Of a stretch of 11,391 nucleotides of DNA, positions 1-5,955 are shown one piece after another. A program made the translations under genes and the position numbers. The notes under the pieces are model-generated. The model was not told the DNA's origin. It saw nothing but the letters and a program-made list of their open reading frames with translations, and searched no databases. Positions within the stretch are counted from its first letter, which is position 1, and each line of letters begins with the position of its first letter. Origin of the DNA: Firmicutes bacterium UBA1047 (GTDB lineage: Bacteria > Bacillota > Clostridia > Tissierellales > Sedimentibacteraceae); NCBI GenBank assembly GCA_002316585.1, contig DCDU01000176.1, positions 1 through 11,391 on the forward strand, given 5' to 3'.

Positions 1-245
1 TTAAGTTCATCCTCGATTGAAGACCTAACCTTGAAAATTCGTATATATCCGCCTCCGCCTCTTCTGCTTTCCACAACATATCCTCTGTCATTGGTGAAGC
101 GGGTAGTCAGCACATAATTGATTTGTGATGGAGAACAATCAAACTGCTGCGCCAATATATTCCTTTGAATTTCAATAGCCCGATTATTGTTTGCATCCAT
201 TAGTTCTTTTAAAAAGCCTTCAATTATATCACTTAAATTTGACAA
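1..245 (-). CDS. ctsR: CtsR, transcriptional repressor of class III stress genes (N-terminal part, gene runs off the window)
   Basis: CtsR represses clp protease and chaperone operons in Firmicutes by binding tandem heptad DNA repeats as a dimer; heat or McsB arginine phosphorylation relieves repression. The 81 codons visible show family hallmarks: SNLSDIIEGFLKEL at the start, then ILAQQFDCSPSQINYVL (helix-turn-helix), TRFTNDRGYVVESRRGGGGY (the glycine-rich beta-wing that contacts DNA) and IRIF. The start is a TTG at 243-245 preceded by GGAAGTG; the nearby ATG at 247-249 is out of frame and hits a stop within six codons. About half of the usual ~150 residues is present. The family's usual operon is ctsR-mcsA-mcsB-clpC, which would continue to the left of position 1. 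A canonical operator lies 39 bp upstream, so autoregulation is expected. Confidence 0.96.
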   Translation of the reverse strand, partial: MSNLSDIIEGFLKELMDANNNRAIEIQRNILAQQFDCSPSQINYVLTTRFTNDRGYVVESRRGGGGYIRIFKVRSSIEDEL

Positions 246-261
246 TACATCACTTCCTTAC

Positions 262-300
262 TTTGACCTTGCCTGTCCTTGACTTTGACTTTCTTTGACC
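262..300 (-). promoter_or_regulatory. CtsR operator: cluster of four TTTGACC-like heptads
   Basis: Read on the minus strand, 284-300 is GGTCAAAGAAAGTCAAA, an exact match to the CtsR consensus RGTCAAANANRGTCAAA. A further heptad abuts it at 277-283 (GTCAAGG in minus orientation) and another GGTCAAA lies at 262-268. The perfect site starts 8 bp downstream of the -10 hexamer and would cover the transcription start, which suits repression. Confidence 0.92.
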
Positions 301-308
301 TTAATATA

Positions 309-336
309 ATTATACCACCCCAAAAACAATTTTCAA
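309..336 (-). promoter_or_regulatory. ctsR promoter (sigma-A type)
   Basis: On the minus strand, TTGAAA (331-336) and TATAAT (309-314) are separated by 16 bp and lie directly upstream of the CtsR operator. Confidence 0.8.
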
Positions 337-377
337 GAGTTATTTTTACAAAAATATATTTTTTTATGTGAAATCTT

Positions 378-635
378 TCATGCGAATAAGAAGTAATATA
401 TATTATTCAAAATCAACCCTCTGCAATCAGAAATTAGATTGCAGAGGGTTATTAATTCAATACTTATGCCGTTCAAATCATGCCTGTGCGCATATCCCCG
501 ATATATTGCCTCATCAACCGCATCCAATGATTTAGCTTCGTCGCGAAGATAACCAAATGCAACTCTGTGAAGCATTTCCTTGTTTTCCATTATAAATGAA
601 GTATAGGCTTCTTTGTCTATTTTTTTATTAAGCAT
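378..635 (-). pseudogene. Remnant of an ECF-type RNA polymerase sigma factor (N-terminal region only)
   Basis: The first ~48 residues resemble the N-terminus and regions 2.1-2.2 of Firmicutes ECF sigma factors: IDKEAYTSFIMENKEMLHRVAFGYLRDEAKSLDAVDEAIYRGY. In this family that stretch binds the core polymerase. After YRGYAH the reading frame becomes nondescript, runs through a strong hairpin at 415-450 and stops. Regions 2.3-4, which recognise the -10 and -35 elements, are missing, so it cannot act as a full sigma factor. The start ATG (633-635) has a good AAGGAAGG upstream, so a short peptide could still be made. The likely history is an internal deletion that joined the 5' part to the original terminator. 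Confidence 0.7.
415..450 (-). terminator. Strong hairpin, probable terminator of the sigma-factor remnant
   Basis: There is a perfect 14-bp stem, AACCCTCTGCAATC (415-428) with GATTGCAGAGGGTT (437-450), and an 8-nt loop. On the minus strand it is followed by GATTTTGAATAAT, an imperfect U tract. It separates the remnant from the ctsR promoter. Confidence 0.65.
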
Positions 636-841
636 TGCACCAATTACCTTCCTTTCTGCTTATTAGAGTAAGTAACATGACATTTTCATTTCAAAAATAA
701 AAAATATTTATAATAAAAACACTTAAGCATAGAAAAGTCGTTGTTCTTTCAACGTTTCCCGTTAAATTTACATATTTTTTGTGCTGATTTTTTCAGCAGT
801 CCGATTCCAAACTATAGGAATATTTGTAAGAGATATAAGGT

Positions 842-1768
842 TTATTTGTAATTTTTAAAAACATTTAATAGCCTTAAGTAATGGCTGGCTTCACGAATTG
901 TATGATCTCCCAATAGAGGTATTATAATTGATTTTATGCTGCAATTAAGCAATCCCTGTGTTCCCTGTGTTTTGAAGTCTTTTAATGCTTGGGTAGCCTT
1001 TAGGCTATTATTTGTAACCTCATCAATGGGTATTGCCATATCTATTGCAGCTTTTGCTTCTAATGTCAGTTGATCAAATTCTTTGCCGAAATTATTAGCT
1101 GCATTGAACAATTCATCCTCGGAAGGATCAAGTAAACCACGAATAAATTTTGAATGTTCCGCCATTATTCTGTTCCAAAACATTTCTTGCTCTAAAACCT
1201 CTTTTTCAATATCTAAGTACTCTCTGTTTTGAATTTTTTGTATTGTTTGCACATATAACCTTGCTTCTCGCATTATATGATCAATTAATAACGGATAATT
1301 AACCGTGAACATATTACATGACAATACATTATTTAAAATATTAGCTTTAAACTGTATCAATGCTGAAGTTAAGTCCATAGCCCATTGGTTTATATAATAT
1401 ACTCTTTCTTCAAGTTGCGGATTAACAGAAATAAAATTACTTCCCATTAATTCAGTTTCCTTTTGCGTCAATTCAGTTGGGATATTAACACCGGTATAAT
1501 ATGAAGAGACCCTTTCAGCCTGTAGTGTGTAAGGTGTAAAAACTTCACCTGACTGAAGTACACTTTGACTTACATTTCCATTTGAAAGGAAAATAACTTC
1601 ATCCAATATTTTATCAAATTTTCTTCTGAATTCATCAGCTCTTTGGGAATAATTAAAATCTCTAGGGGTAAACCCCAATTGCAGAAAAAAAGAATGTTCC
1701 TTCATAATTCTTAAAAAGAATAGGTGCAGCTCTAATGATTGCTGTACGAAATTACTTCTTGCTTGCAT
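842..1768 (-). CDS. DUF2935 family protein, two-repeat helical bundle
   Basis: This is a complete 308-residue protein, predicted soluble and nearly all helical, with no signal peptide. It matches the DUF2935 family of Firmicutes, whose function is not established. An internal duplication is visible. RIMKEH (residues 20-25) recurs as RIMAEH (200-205), and DHIMREA (163-169) recurs as DHTIREA (288-294). Each half therefore carries E-H and D-H-E residues at matching positions of an inferred four-helix bundle, an arrangement that could hold a metal as in ferritin-like or hemerythrin-like proteins; that is inference. The start ATG (1766-1768) follows AGGAGG with 7-nt spacing. It is probably monocistronic. 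Confidence 0.85.
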   Translation of the reverse strand: MQARSNFVQQSLELHLFFLRIMKEHSFFLQLGFTPRDFNYSQRADEFRRKFDKILDEVIFLSNGNVSQSVLQSGEVFTPYTLQAERVSSYYTGVNIPTELTQKETELMGSNFISVNPQLEERVYYINQWAMDLTSALIQFKANILNNVLSCNMFTVNYPLLIDHIMREARLYVQTIQKIQNREYLDIEKEVLEQEMFWNRIMAEHSKFIRGLLDPSEDELFNAANNFGKEFDQLTLEAKAAIDMAIPIDEVTNNSLKATQALKDFKTQGTQGLLNCSIKSIIIPLLGDHTIREASHYLRLLNVFKNYK

Positions 1769-1801
1769 TGTATATCCTCCTGATAATCAAATTATACATT
1801 T

Positions 1802-1830
1802 ATATTATGTTTATAATGACAATATGCCAA
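1802..1830 (-). promoter_or_regulatory. Possible promoter of the DUF2935 gene
   Basis: On the minus strand, TTGGCA (1825-1830) is followed after 17 bp by TAATAT (1802-1807), 33 bp before the start codon. Several AT-rich alternatives overlap it. Confidence 0.4.
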
Positions 1831-1881
1831 TTACATTATTCTACAATGTTTTTATTGAGGAATTTTAATTTTTATATGTTC

Positions 1882-1959
1882 TTAATTATTAAAAAATAAA
1901 ATAGCAATGCCTATCAACGCAACACAGCTTGCTATCTTATAATACTTTTTGCTTCTCAT
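1882..1959 (-). CDS. Possible 25-residue membrane micropeptide
   Basis: The frame reads MRSKKYYKIAS followed by VALIGIAILFF and a stop: a basic head and one hydrophobic segment, typical of small single-span peptides. No Shine-Dalgarno sequence is evident upstream (AACGAAAAT), and the reading frame lies in a zone of gene decay just after the VOC remnant. It may be chance or the relic of a larger gene. Confidence 0.2.
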   Translation of the reverse strand: MRSKKYYKIASCVALIGIAILFFNN

Positions 1960-1973
1960 ATTTTCGTTGCGAT

Positions 1974-2285
1974 TTATTTAACCCTTTTGAACATTGGATG
2001 ATTTTTATTGAATTCAACCAAATCCCATAAATTCCCATATAAATCTTTAAATACTGCAACCGTTCCATAATCCTGTTCTTTAGGTTCTCTAATAAATTCT
2101 ATTCCCGTTTTTCTCATTTCATTATAATCACGCCAAAAATTATCGGTACCTAAAAAAAGAAAAACTCTTCCTCCCGCTTGGTTTCCTATAAAAGGCTCTT
2201 GTTCCGGCTTAGATGCTCTTGCAAGTAAAATTGTTGTTCCATTTGAACCCGGAGGAGATACTACTACCCATCTTTTTTCCTGCTC
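1974..2285 (-). pseudogene. VOC (glyoxalase/bleomycin resistance) family protein, 3' part only
   Basis: The minus strand encodes about 100 residues typical of the C-terminal module of VOC-superfamily proteins: PEQEKRWVVVSPPG, then TTILLARASKPEQEPFIGNQ, GGRVFLFLGTDNFWRDY, then GIEFIREP, YGTVAVFKDLYGNLWDLVE and a stop at 1974-1976. The GN.WDL.E ending includes the usual metal-ligand glutamate. No start codon with a ribosome binding site exists, and the N-terminal module is absent. The frame enters from the M56 fragment, where it becomes unrelated (RRNSGRCSYQ). The breakpoint lies at roughly 2275-2290. In this family such proteins bind or modify small molecules; this copy should be inactive. Confidence 0.75.
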
Positions 2286-2938
2286 AGGCTGATAACTGCA
2301 TCTTCCGCTGTTTCGGCGTAGTCCACATAAAGTTGGCGCACTTCACCCTCCGGATAACTTCCCGCATAAACTTGCTTTACATGAAGTGATGCAATATATT
2401 CGGTCAAGGCGGATTCTTCCCAGCCATAGATACTGCTGAAACCGCGAAGATTCTCATTCCACCTGTATGTAAAAACACTGTCTATGAAAATCTCCTCCGG
2501 TGCTTTGTCAAAAATAAGCTCCTTCACGGTTCCGCCGCTGTCTGACAGAGCAATGCTGCCGGAGCCCATAAAGAGCACAAGCATAGCAGCTCCTACGACG
2601 ACTCCTCCGGCAAAACGTCTGTGGAGCGTTATCACATTTTTCAGCCTGTAACGAAGAGAGCTTGCCGCTGCGGAGAGACAGGTCGTGTAGCCTCTGCCGT
2701 CTCCGGCAGTTCTGAGCAAAAGCTCGGCATACTTCCTGCGTATTTTCTCGTCACTGCCTTCCAGTACAGCCTCATCACAGCTCAACTCCAAATCGTCAGA
2801 CACCTTGCGCTTCGCAATCCACATCAGCGGGTTGAACCAGCACATTGCAGTGCAAAAACCGAGAAATGCCTTGGTACGGGTATCGCATCGCCGAATGTGC
2901 TGCAGCTCGTGCCTGAAAATGGTTATTATACTCATCAT
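2264..2938 (-). pseudogene. BlaR1-like M56 metallopeptidase fragment, GC-rich, truncated at both ends
   Basis: M56 proteins are membrane zinc proteases that sense antibiotics and cleave a partner repressor. The fragment keeps the zinc motif HELQH (residues 10-14 from the first ATG), RRCD, WFNPLMW (34-40) and ELSCDEAVL (51-59), which supplies the third ligand region. One transmembrane segment follows at about 109-131, and then ~90 residues of an extracytoplasmic part end at a stop in foreign DNA. The upstream transmembrane helices are missing, because the zinc motif starts within 10 codons of the junction with the GNAT gene. Base composition differs sharply from the neighbours: sampled 60-base lines give 31/60 GC (from 2281) and 36/60 (from 2641) against 17/60 in the GNAT gene (from 3061). 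The real boundaries are probably about 2283 and 2928. A BlaI-type repressor is not visible. Confidence 0.75.
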
Positions 2939-3401
2939 TGCCGCTCTTTACAAATCCAAGCGATTTCCAAAAACGTTCGTTTTTCTCGTTTGAAAGGTTT
3001 AAAGCAAAATAAGCCGCACCTTTTTTAAGCTCTCTGTTCTTAAGCAAACAAAAGCATTCCTTTCCAAGACCTTGATTCCTATACTTAGCATCTATACAAA
3101 AATCAATGATAAAGCATTTTCCATCTTCGGAATGATAAGTAAGATAAATTGAAAATCCTATTTTAATTCCATCCATAACAAAGAACACTATGTATAGCTT
3201 ATTAATATCTCTGTAATATAGTCCCATAATATGATCTGCATATTCTTGAGAAAAAAACCAATCTTCCTCTTCTTTTGTAATAGGCTCTCCCATTGTACAG
3301 TTTGGCAGTATATCTTCTCTCATGTATGCGTTTCGTTTATCCCAAAACAATGCTATTTCTTCATTGGTTCTTGCTTCATGAATTATAAGATTATTATTCA
3401 T
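2796..3401 (-). CDS. GNAT-family N-acetyltransferase with a lost C-terminus
   Basis: GNAT enzymes move an acetyl group from acetyl-CoA to an amine; the substrate here is unknown. The GNAT fold is clear: CFIIDFCIDAKYRNQGLGKE contains the acetyl-CoA loop R-x-x-G-x-G (RNQGLG, about residues 108-113), followed by YFALNLSNEKNERFWKSLGFV (motif B). I chose the ATG at 3399-3401 because GGGAGAG lies just before it; the in-frame ATG at 3416 has no such site. Genuine GNAT sequence ends near GNDEY, at about 2928. The remaining ~43 codons to the stop at 2796 are an out-of-frame reading of the M56 fragment (HFQARAAAHSAMRYP). Only a short C-terminal strand has been replaced, so the enzyme might retain some activity. 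Confidence 0.8.
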   Translation of the reverse strand: MNNNLIIHEARTNEEIALFWDKRNAYMREDILPNCTMGEPITKEEEDWFFSQEYADHIMGLYYRDINKLYIVFFVMDGIKIGFSIYLTYHSEDGKCFIIDFCIDAKYRNQGLGKECFCLLKNRELKKGAAYFALNLSNEKNERFWKSLGFVKSGNDEYNNHFQARAAAHSAMRYPYQGISRFLHCNVLVQPADVDCEAQGV

Positions 3402-3449
3402 ATACTCTCCCGCCATAAAATTAAAATATTATTTCTTGTGATTAATACC

Positions 3450-3458
3450 ATTATAGCA
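3450..3458 (-). promoter_or_regulatory. Extended -10 promoter of the GNAT gene
   Basis: The minus strand reads TGCTATAAT, an extended -10 element (TGn-TATAAT), 49 bp before the chosen start. No good -35 hexamer is present, as often found with extended -10 promoters. Confidence 0.5.
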
Positions 3459-3526
3459 CCATTTGCTATGCCGTTTTTATGAAAGTTTATGAATTTTTCA
3501 TTTAACAACTTTATTGAAGGCTTACA

Positions 3527-3531
3527 ATCCT
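3527..3531. repeat. Left target-site duplication of the Tn7-like element (ATCCT)
   Basis: This 5-mer directly precedes the TGT terminus. Its counterpart at 8219-8223 is ATCTT, a match at 4 of 5 positions. Tn7-family insertion duplicates 5 bp. Confidence 0.55.
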
Positions 3532-3556
3532 TGTAGTTTTAAAAGAAAGTTTGACC
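3532..3556. repeat. Left terminal inverted repeat with one TnsB-type site
   Basis: The segment TTAAAAGAAAGTTTGAC (3539-3555) is the exact reverse complement of 8154-8170 in the right end, and the outer TGTAGTTT mirrors the right terminus with one change. Only one site is convincing here; Tn7 left ends normally have three. Internal sites between here and the acr3 stop may have decayed or been deleted. Confidence 0.8.
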
Positions 3557-3599
3557 TAAACTCTGCTTAATATCAATTTAATGAATTATCTCCTTATTT

Positions 3600-4658
3600 C
3601 TATTTATTTTTGGATGTCGGGAACCAATATGCTGTTTTATTTGCAATTAGCACTAAAAATAACATTGTCGGAACTTCAGTTAATACGCCTACTGTAGTAG
3701 CAAGAGCAGCCGGAGAATCCATTCCAAACAATGCTATTGCAACTGCTACTGAAAGTTCAAAAAAATTCGATGCTCCAATCATACCGGCCGGTGCTGCTAT
3801 GTTATAAGGAAGCTTAAGCAACTTACAGGCAAAATATGCAATAAAGAATATTAACAATGTCTGTATAGTAAGAGGAATTGCTATCAGTAAAATATGAAGC
3901 GGATTATTTATAATAGTATCCCCTTGGAATGAGAATAACAGCACGAGCATTAACAGTAATCCGGAAATAGTTACACCGTCAAATTTTGGAAGAAATTCAT
4001 TTTCAAAGTACTCCAATCCTTTTTTCTTAATAACATTCAATCTTGTTAATATACCGCCTGTTAATGGAATTACTACAAATAAAACCACTGATAGAACTAA
4101 TGTATCCCACGGAACAGATACATTGCTCACTCCCAAAAGAAATTTAACTATTGGAATAAATGCGGCTAGTATAATTAAATCATTTGTCGCAACCTGAACA
4201 ACAGTATAAGCAGGATTCCCTTTTGTCAATGTGCTCCATACAAAAACCATTGCCGTACAGGGAGCAGCTCCTAACAGCACCGCACCAGCCAAATATTCTG
4301 TTGCAAGTTCAGGTGTAATAAATTGTTTAAATGCAACAAATAAGAAAAAAGATGCTATTAAATACATTGTAAAGGGTTTAATAATCCAATTAGTAATCCA
4401 TGTCACGTAAAGACCTTTAGGATTCTTGCCTACATTTTTAATACTTTGAAAGTCTACCTTCATCATCATAGGGTAAATCATTACCCAAATTAATATTGCA
4501 GTTGGTATTGAAACATTAGCATATTCAAACCTTCCAAGAAATCCAGGAATTGAGGGTATAAACTTACCTATCAGAACACCGGCGGCCATACATAGTACAA
4601 CCCATAATGTTAGGTACTTTTGAAAAAATCCTATTCCTGATGTATTTTCACTTCTCAT
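3600..4658 (-). CDS. acr3: Acr3-type arsenite efflux permease
   Basis: The protein exports arsenite from the cytoplasm using the proton-motive force. At 352 residues it has normal length for Acr3 (BART superfamily, about ten membrane helices). The family's essential cysteine is seen in GAAPCTAMVFVWS (C134), the motif GNPAYTVVQVATNDL follows, and the conserved glutamate lies in GVLTEVPTM (E328). IYPMMMKVDF in the first third is also typical. The ATG (4656-4658) is preceded by GGAGGA, which overlaps the end of arsR; the 12-bp gap suggests coupled translation. It is the last gene of arsC-arsR-acr3. No clear terminator follows in the 43 bp before the transposon end. The name arsB is also used for such genes, but the sequence is Acr3 and not ArsB. 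Confidence 0.96.
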   Translation of the reverse strand: MRSENTSGIGFFQKYLTLWVVLCMAAGVLIGKFIPSIPGFLGRFEYANVSIPTAILIWVMIYPMMMKVDFQSIKNVGKNPKGLYVTWITNWIIKPFTMYLIASFFLFVAFKQFITPELATEYLAGAVLLGAAPCTAMVFVWSTLTKGNPAYTVVQVATNDLIILAAFIPIVKFLLGVSNVSVPWDTLVLSVVLFVVIPLTGGILTRLNVIKKKGLEYFENEFLPKFDGVTISGLLLMLVLLFSFQGDTIINNPLHILLIAIPLTIQTLLIFFIAYFACKLLKLPYNIAAPAGMIGASNFFELSVAVAIALFGMDSPAALATTVGVLTEVPTMLFLVLIANKTAYWFPTSKNK

Positions 4659-4670
4659 GATATCCTCCGA

Positions 4671-5003
4671 TTACTTATTGCATAAATTCTGCAGTTTACA
4701 GTCTTCAAGCTTAGAACAATCATCTAAATAGAAAGGAAGTGTGCTAACTTTTATTTTCAGATAATCGTATAATTCCTTATTATTATTCATAAATTCATCG
4801 CTTATTTTATAGTATGTCCACTGAGCATTTTTATAGCTGTCTAAAATTCCTGCCTTTTTGAGTATATTTAAATGCCTTGATGCATTGGACTGTGTAAGAC
4901 TTAAGCAATGTTCAATTTCACACACACACATTTCCCCTTTCAGTATTTGAGATAAAATGCGTAATCTTGATTCATCAGCTAATGCTTTTAAAATATCAAT
5001 CAT
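4671..5003 (-). CDS. arsR: ArsR-family As(III)-responsive repressor
   Basis: ArsR/SmtB repressors are winged-helix dimers that leave DNA when arsenite or antimonite binds cysteines. This one has 110 residues: LKALADESRLRIL, then GEMCVCEIEHCL with C26, C28 and C33, then the recognition helix LTQSNASRHLNILKKAGIL and the wing WTYYKI. CVC in the alpha-3 helix is the classical arsenite site of the R773 type (ELCVCDL). Three extra cysteines (C96, C102, C108) lie in the C-terminal tail and could add or replace a ligand. The gene sits between arsC (24 bp upstream) and acr3 (12 bp downstream) and probably controls the leftward operon, perhaps also the divergent one. Confidence 0.93.
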   Translation of the reverse strand: MIDILKALADESRLRILSQILKGEMCVCEIEHCLSLTQSNASRHLNILKKAGILDSYKNAQWTYYKISDEFMNNNKELYDYLKIKVSTLPFYLDDCSKLEDCKLQNLCNK

Positions 5004-5027
5004 AACTTCCTCCCATAAATAAAATTA

Positions 5028-5435
5028 TTAAAACAGACTTTCTGATTTTACTTTCATAGCAAGCTCTTTTACCTTTTTTTCAATTTCAGCTATAACAGAC
5101 TCAAATTCTTCATCACTTTTGCCTGTCGGATCATCTAATCCCCAATCTTCTTCATACTTACTGTCAATAAAAGGACATATAACATTGCACCCCATGGTTA
5201 TTTTAATATCTATTTCAGGAAGAACGGTTATCAATTTAGAATGTTGTGTTTCTTCCATATCAATATTATAAATCTTTTTTATCAGCCTTACTGCATCTTG
5301 ATTAATTTGCGTCTTAGTTTCTGTTCCGGCTGAATAGCTTTCAAATACATCCCATGCAAAATGTTTGCCTAAAGCTTCTGCTATTTGGCTTCTGCATGAA
5401 TTATGAACGCATATAAATGCCACTTTTGGTTTCAT
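5028..5435 (-). CDS. arsC: Arsenate reductase ArsC, low-molecular-weight tyrosine phosphatase type
   Basis: It reduces arsenate to arsenite in the cytoplasm, so that Acr3 can export it. The 135-residue protein starts with the phosphatase P-loop CVHNSCRS (C9-x5-R15), which holds the arsenate; C9 is the nucleophile. The relay cysteines lie in MGCNVICPF (C83 and C87), and WGLDDPTGK gives the acid loop Asp-Pro. This thiol relay points to a thioredoxin-coupled enzyme, not the glutaredoxin type. The spacing C-x3-C is shorter than the C82/C89 pair of the S. aureus plasmid enzyme, so either cysteine could take the second relay position. The ATG follows AGGAG with 6-nt spacing. It is the first gene of the leftward operon. 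Confidence 0.95.
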   Translation of the reverse strand: MKPKVAFICVHNSCRSQIAEALGKHFAWDVFESYSAGTETKTQINQDAVRLIKKIYNIDMEETQHSKLITVLPEIDIKITMGCNVICPFIDSKYEEDWGLDDPTGKSDEEFESVIAEIEKKVKELAMKVKSESLF

Positions 5436-5465
5436 AATAAGCTCCTATCAGAATTTTTAATTCAC

Positions 5466-5495
5466 ATTATATATGATTATATGCTCATATGTCAA
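5466..5495 (-). promoter_or_regulatory. Promoter of arsC-arsR-acr3 with overlapping palindromic sequence
   Basis: On the minus strand, TTGACA (5490-5495) and TATAAT (5466-5471) are 18 bp apart, 30 bp upstream of the arsC start. The spacer contains ATATGA...TCATAT symmetry (5471-5490), a possible ArsR operator. Confidence 0.75.
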
Positions 5496-5564
5496 TATGA
5501 TAAATATAATTGCATTGGATATTTACGTAAAATTTCCCGGACATACCATATTATTTTCAAAAAA

Positions 5565-5628
5565 CACATTGACAATTATCTATGTGTTGCATATAATAGT
5601 TTTAAATACATAGATGATTATCTATGTG
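5565..5628 (+). promoter_or_regulatory. Paired ArsR/SmtB-type operators
   Basis: The 12-mer ATTATCTATGTG occurs exactly twice, at 5575-5586 and 5617-5628, 42 bp apart (about four helical turns). Each copy is half of a dyad. The downstream one is perfect, ACATAGAT-GATT-ATCTATGT (5608-5627). The upstream one is CACATTGA-CAATTA-TCTATGTG (5565-5586), with one mismatch. One dyad overlaps the -35 and the other lies just past the expected start, so a repressor could occlude or loop the promoter. Confidence 0.75.
5569..5597 (+). promoter_or_regulatory. Consensus sigma-A promoter of the arsR2-arsP operon
   Basis: TTGACA (5569-5574) and TATAAT (5592-5597) are both perfect and separated by 17 bp. Such a strong promoter implies tight repression by the overlapping operators. 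Confidence 0.9.
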
Positions 5629-5646
5629 AAAAGGAGGTGAATAGTT

Positions 5647-5937
5647 TTGACAAAAAATTATATTGACTTTGCACTATATATGAAAGCTCTTTCTGACGAA
5701 ACGAGGGTAAAGATACTTGAAATGATTTCTTATGAAGAGCTCTGTGCGTGCAAAATTTTGGAAGAATTCAACATAACGCAGCCAACACTATCATATCATA
5801 TGAGAATATTATGTGAAAGTGGTTTGGTAAACGGCAGAAAAGACGGTATATGGACTAAATATTCTATAGACAAGGATAATTTTAAAAATCTTCAAAGCTT
5901 TATTGATGGTATAGCGCATAATATGAAATCCAAATAG
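5647..5937 (+). CDS. arsR: Second ArsR-family metalloregulator
   Basis: A 96-residue winged-helix repressor begins at a TTG behind AGGAGGTGA (5633-5641), 7-nt spacing. Visible features are YMKALSDETRVKILEMI, then EELCACKILEEF with C33 and C35 in the arsenite-binding helix, the recognition helix ITQPTLSYHMRILCESGLV (C56) and the wing IWTKYSI. It lacks the cysteine-rich tail of the other ArsR in this window and is clearly a diverged paralogue. The gene directly follows a strong promoter with two ArsR-type dyads and precedes arsP by 18 bp, so autoregulation is likely. As(III) or trivalent organoarsenicals are the expected inducers, but specificity cannot be read from sequence. Confidence 0.92.
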   Translation: MTKNYIDFALYMKALSDETRVKILEMISYEELCACKILEEFNITQPTLSYHMRILCESGLVNGRKDGIWTKYSIDKDNFKNLQSFIDGIAHNMKSK

Positions 5938-5955
5938 AAACTCAAGGGGAATAAA

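Noticed and set aside
782..798. TGCTGA...TCAGCA hairpin as terminator of the DUF2935 gene
   Set aside because: The stem is six base pairs, and on the minus strand it is followed by CAAAAAATATG, not a U tract. The 636-841 gap otherwise shows nothing I can name.
2621..3028. Plus-strand open frame of 135 codons opposite the M56 fragment and GNAT gene
   Set aside because: It is antisense to clear protein homology on the minus strand and spans the junction between two genes, so it is a shadow frame.
3521..3536. CAATC shared by both flanks (3525-3529 and 8217-8221) as an exact 5-bp duplication
   Set aside because: Using it would give asymmetric termini that break the 19/20 inverted repeat; ATCCT/ATCTT with symmetric ends is more consistent.
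3560..3599. AAGGAGATAATTC just after the acr3 stop as the start of a further operon gene
   Set aside because: The frames behind it close within about ten codons; at most it is the relic of a lost gene at the transposon's left end.
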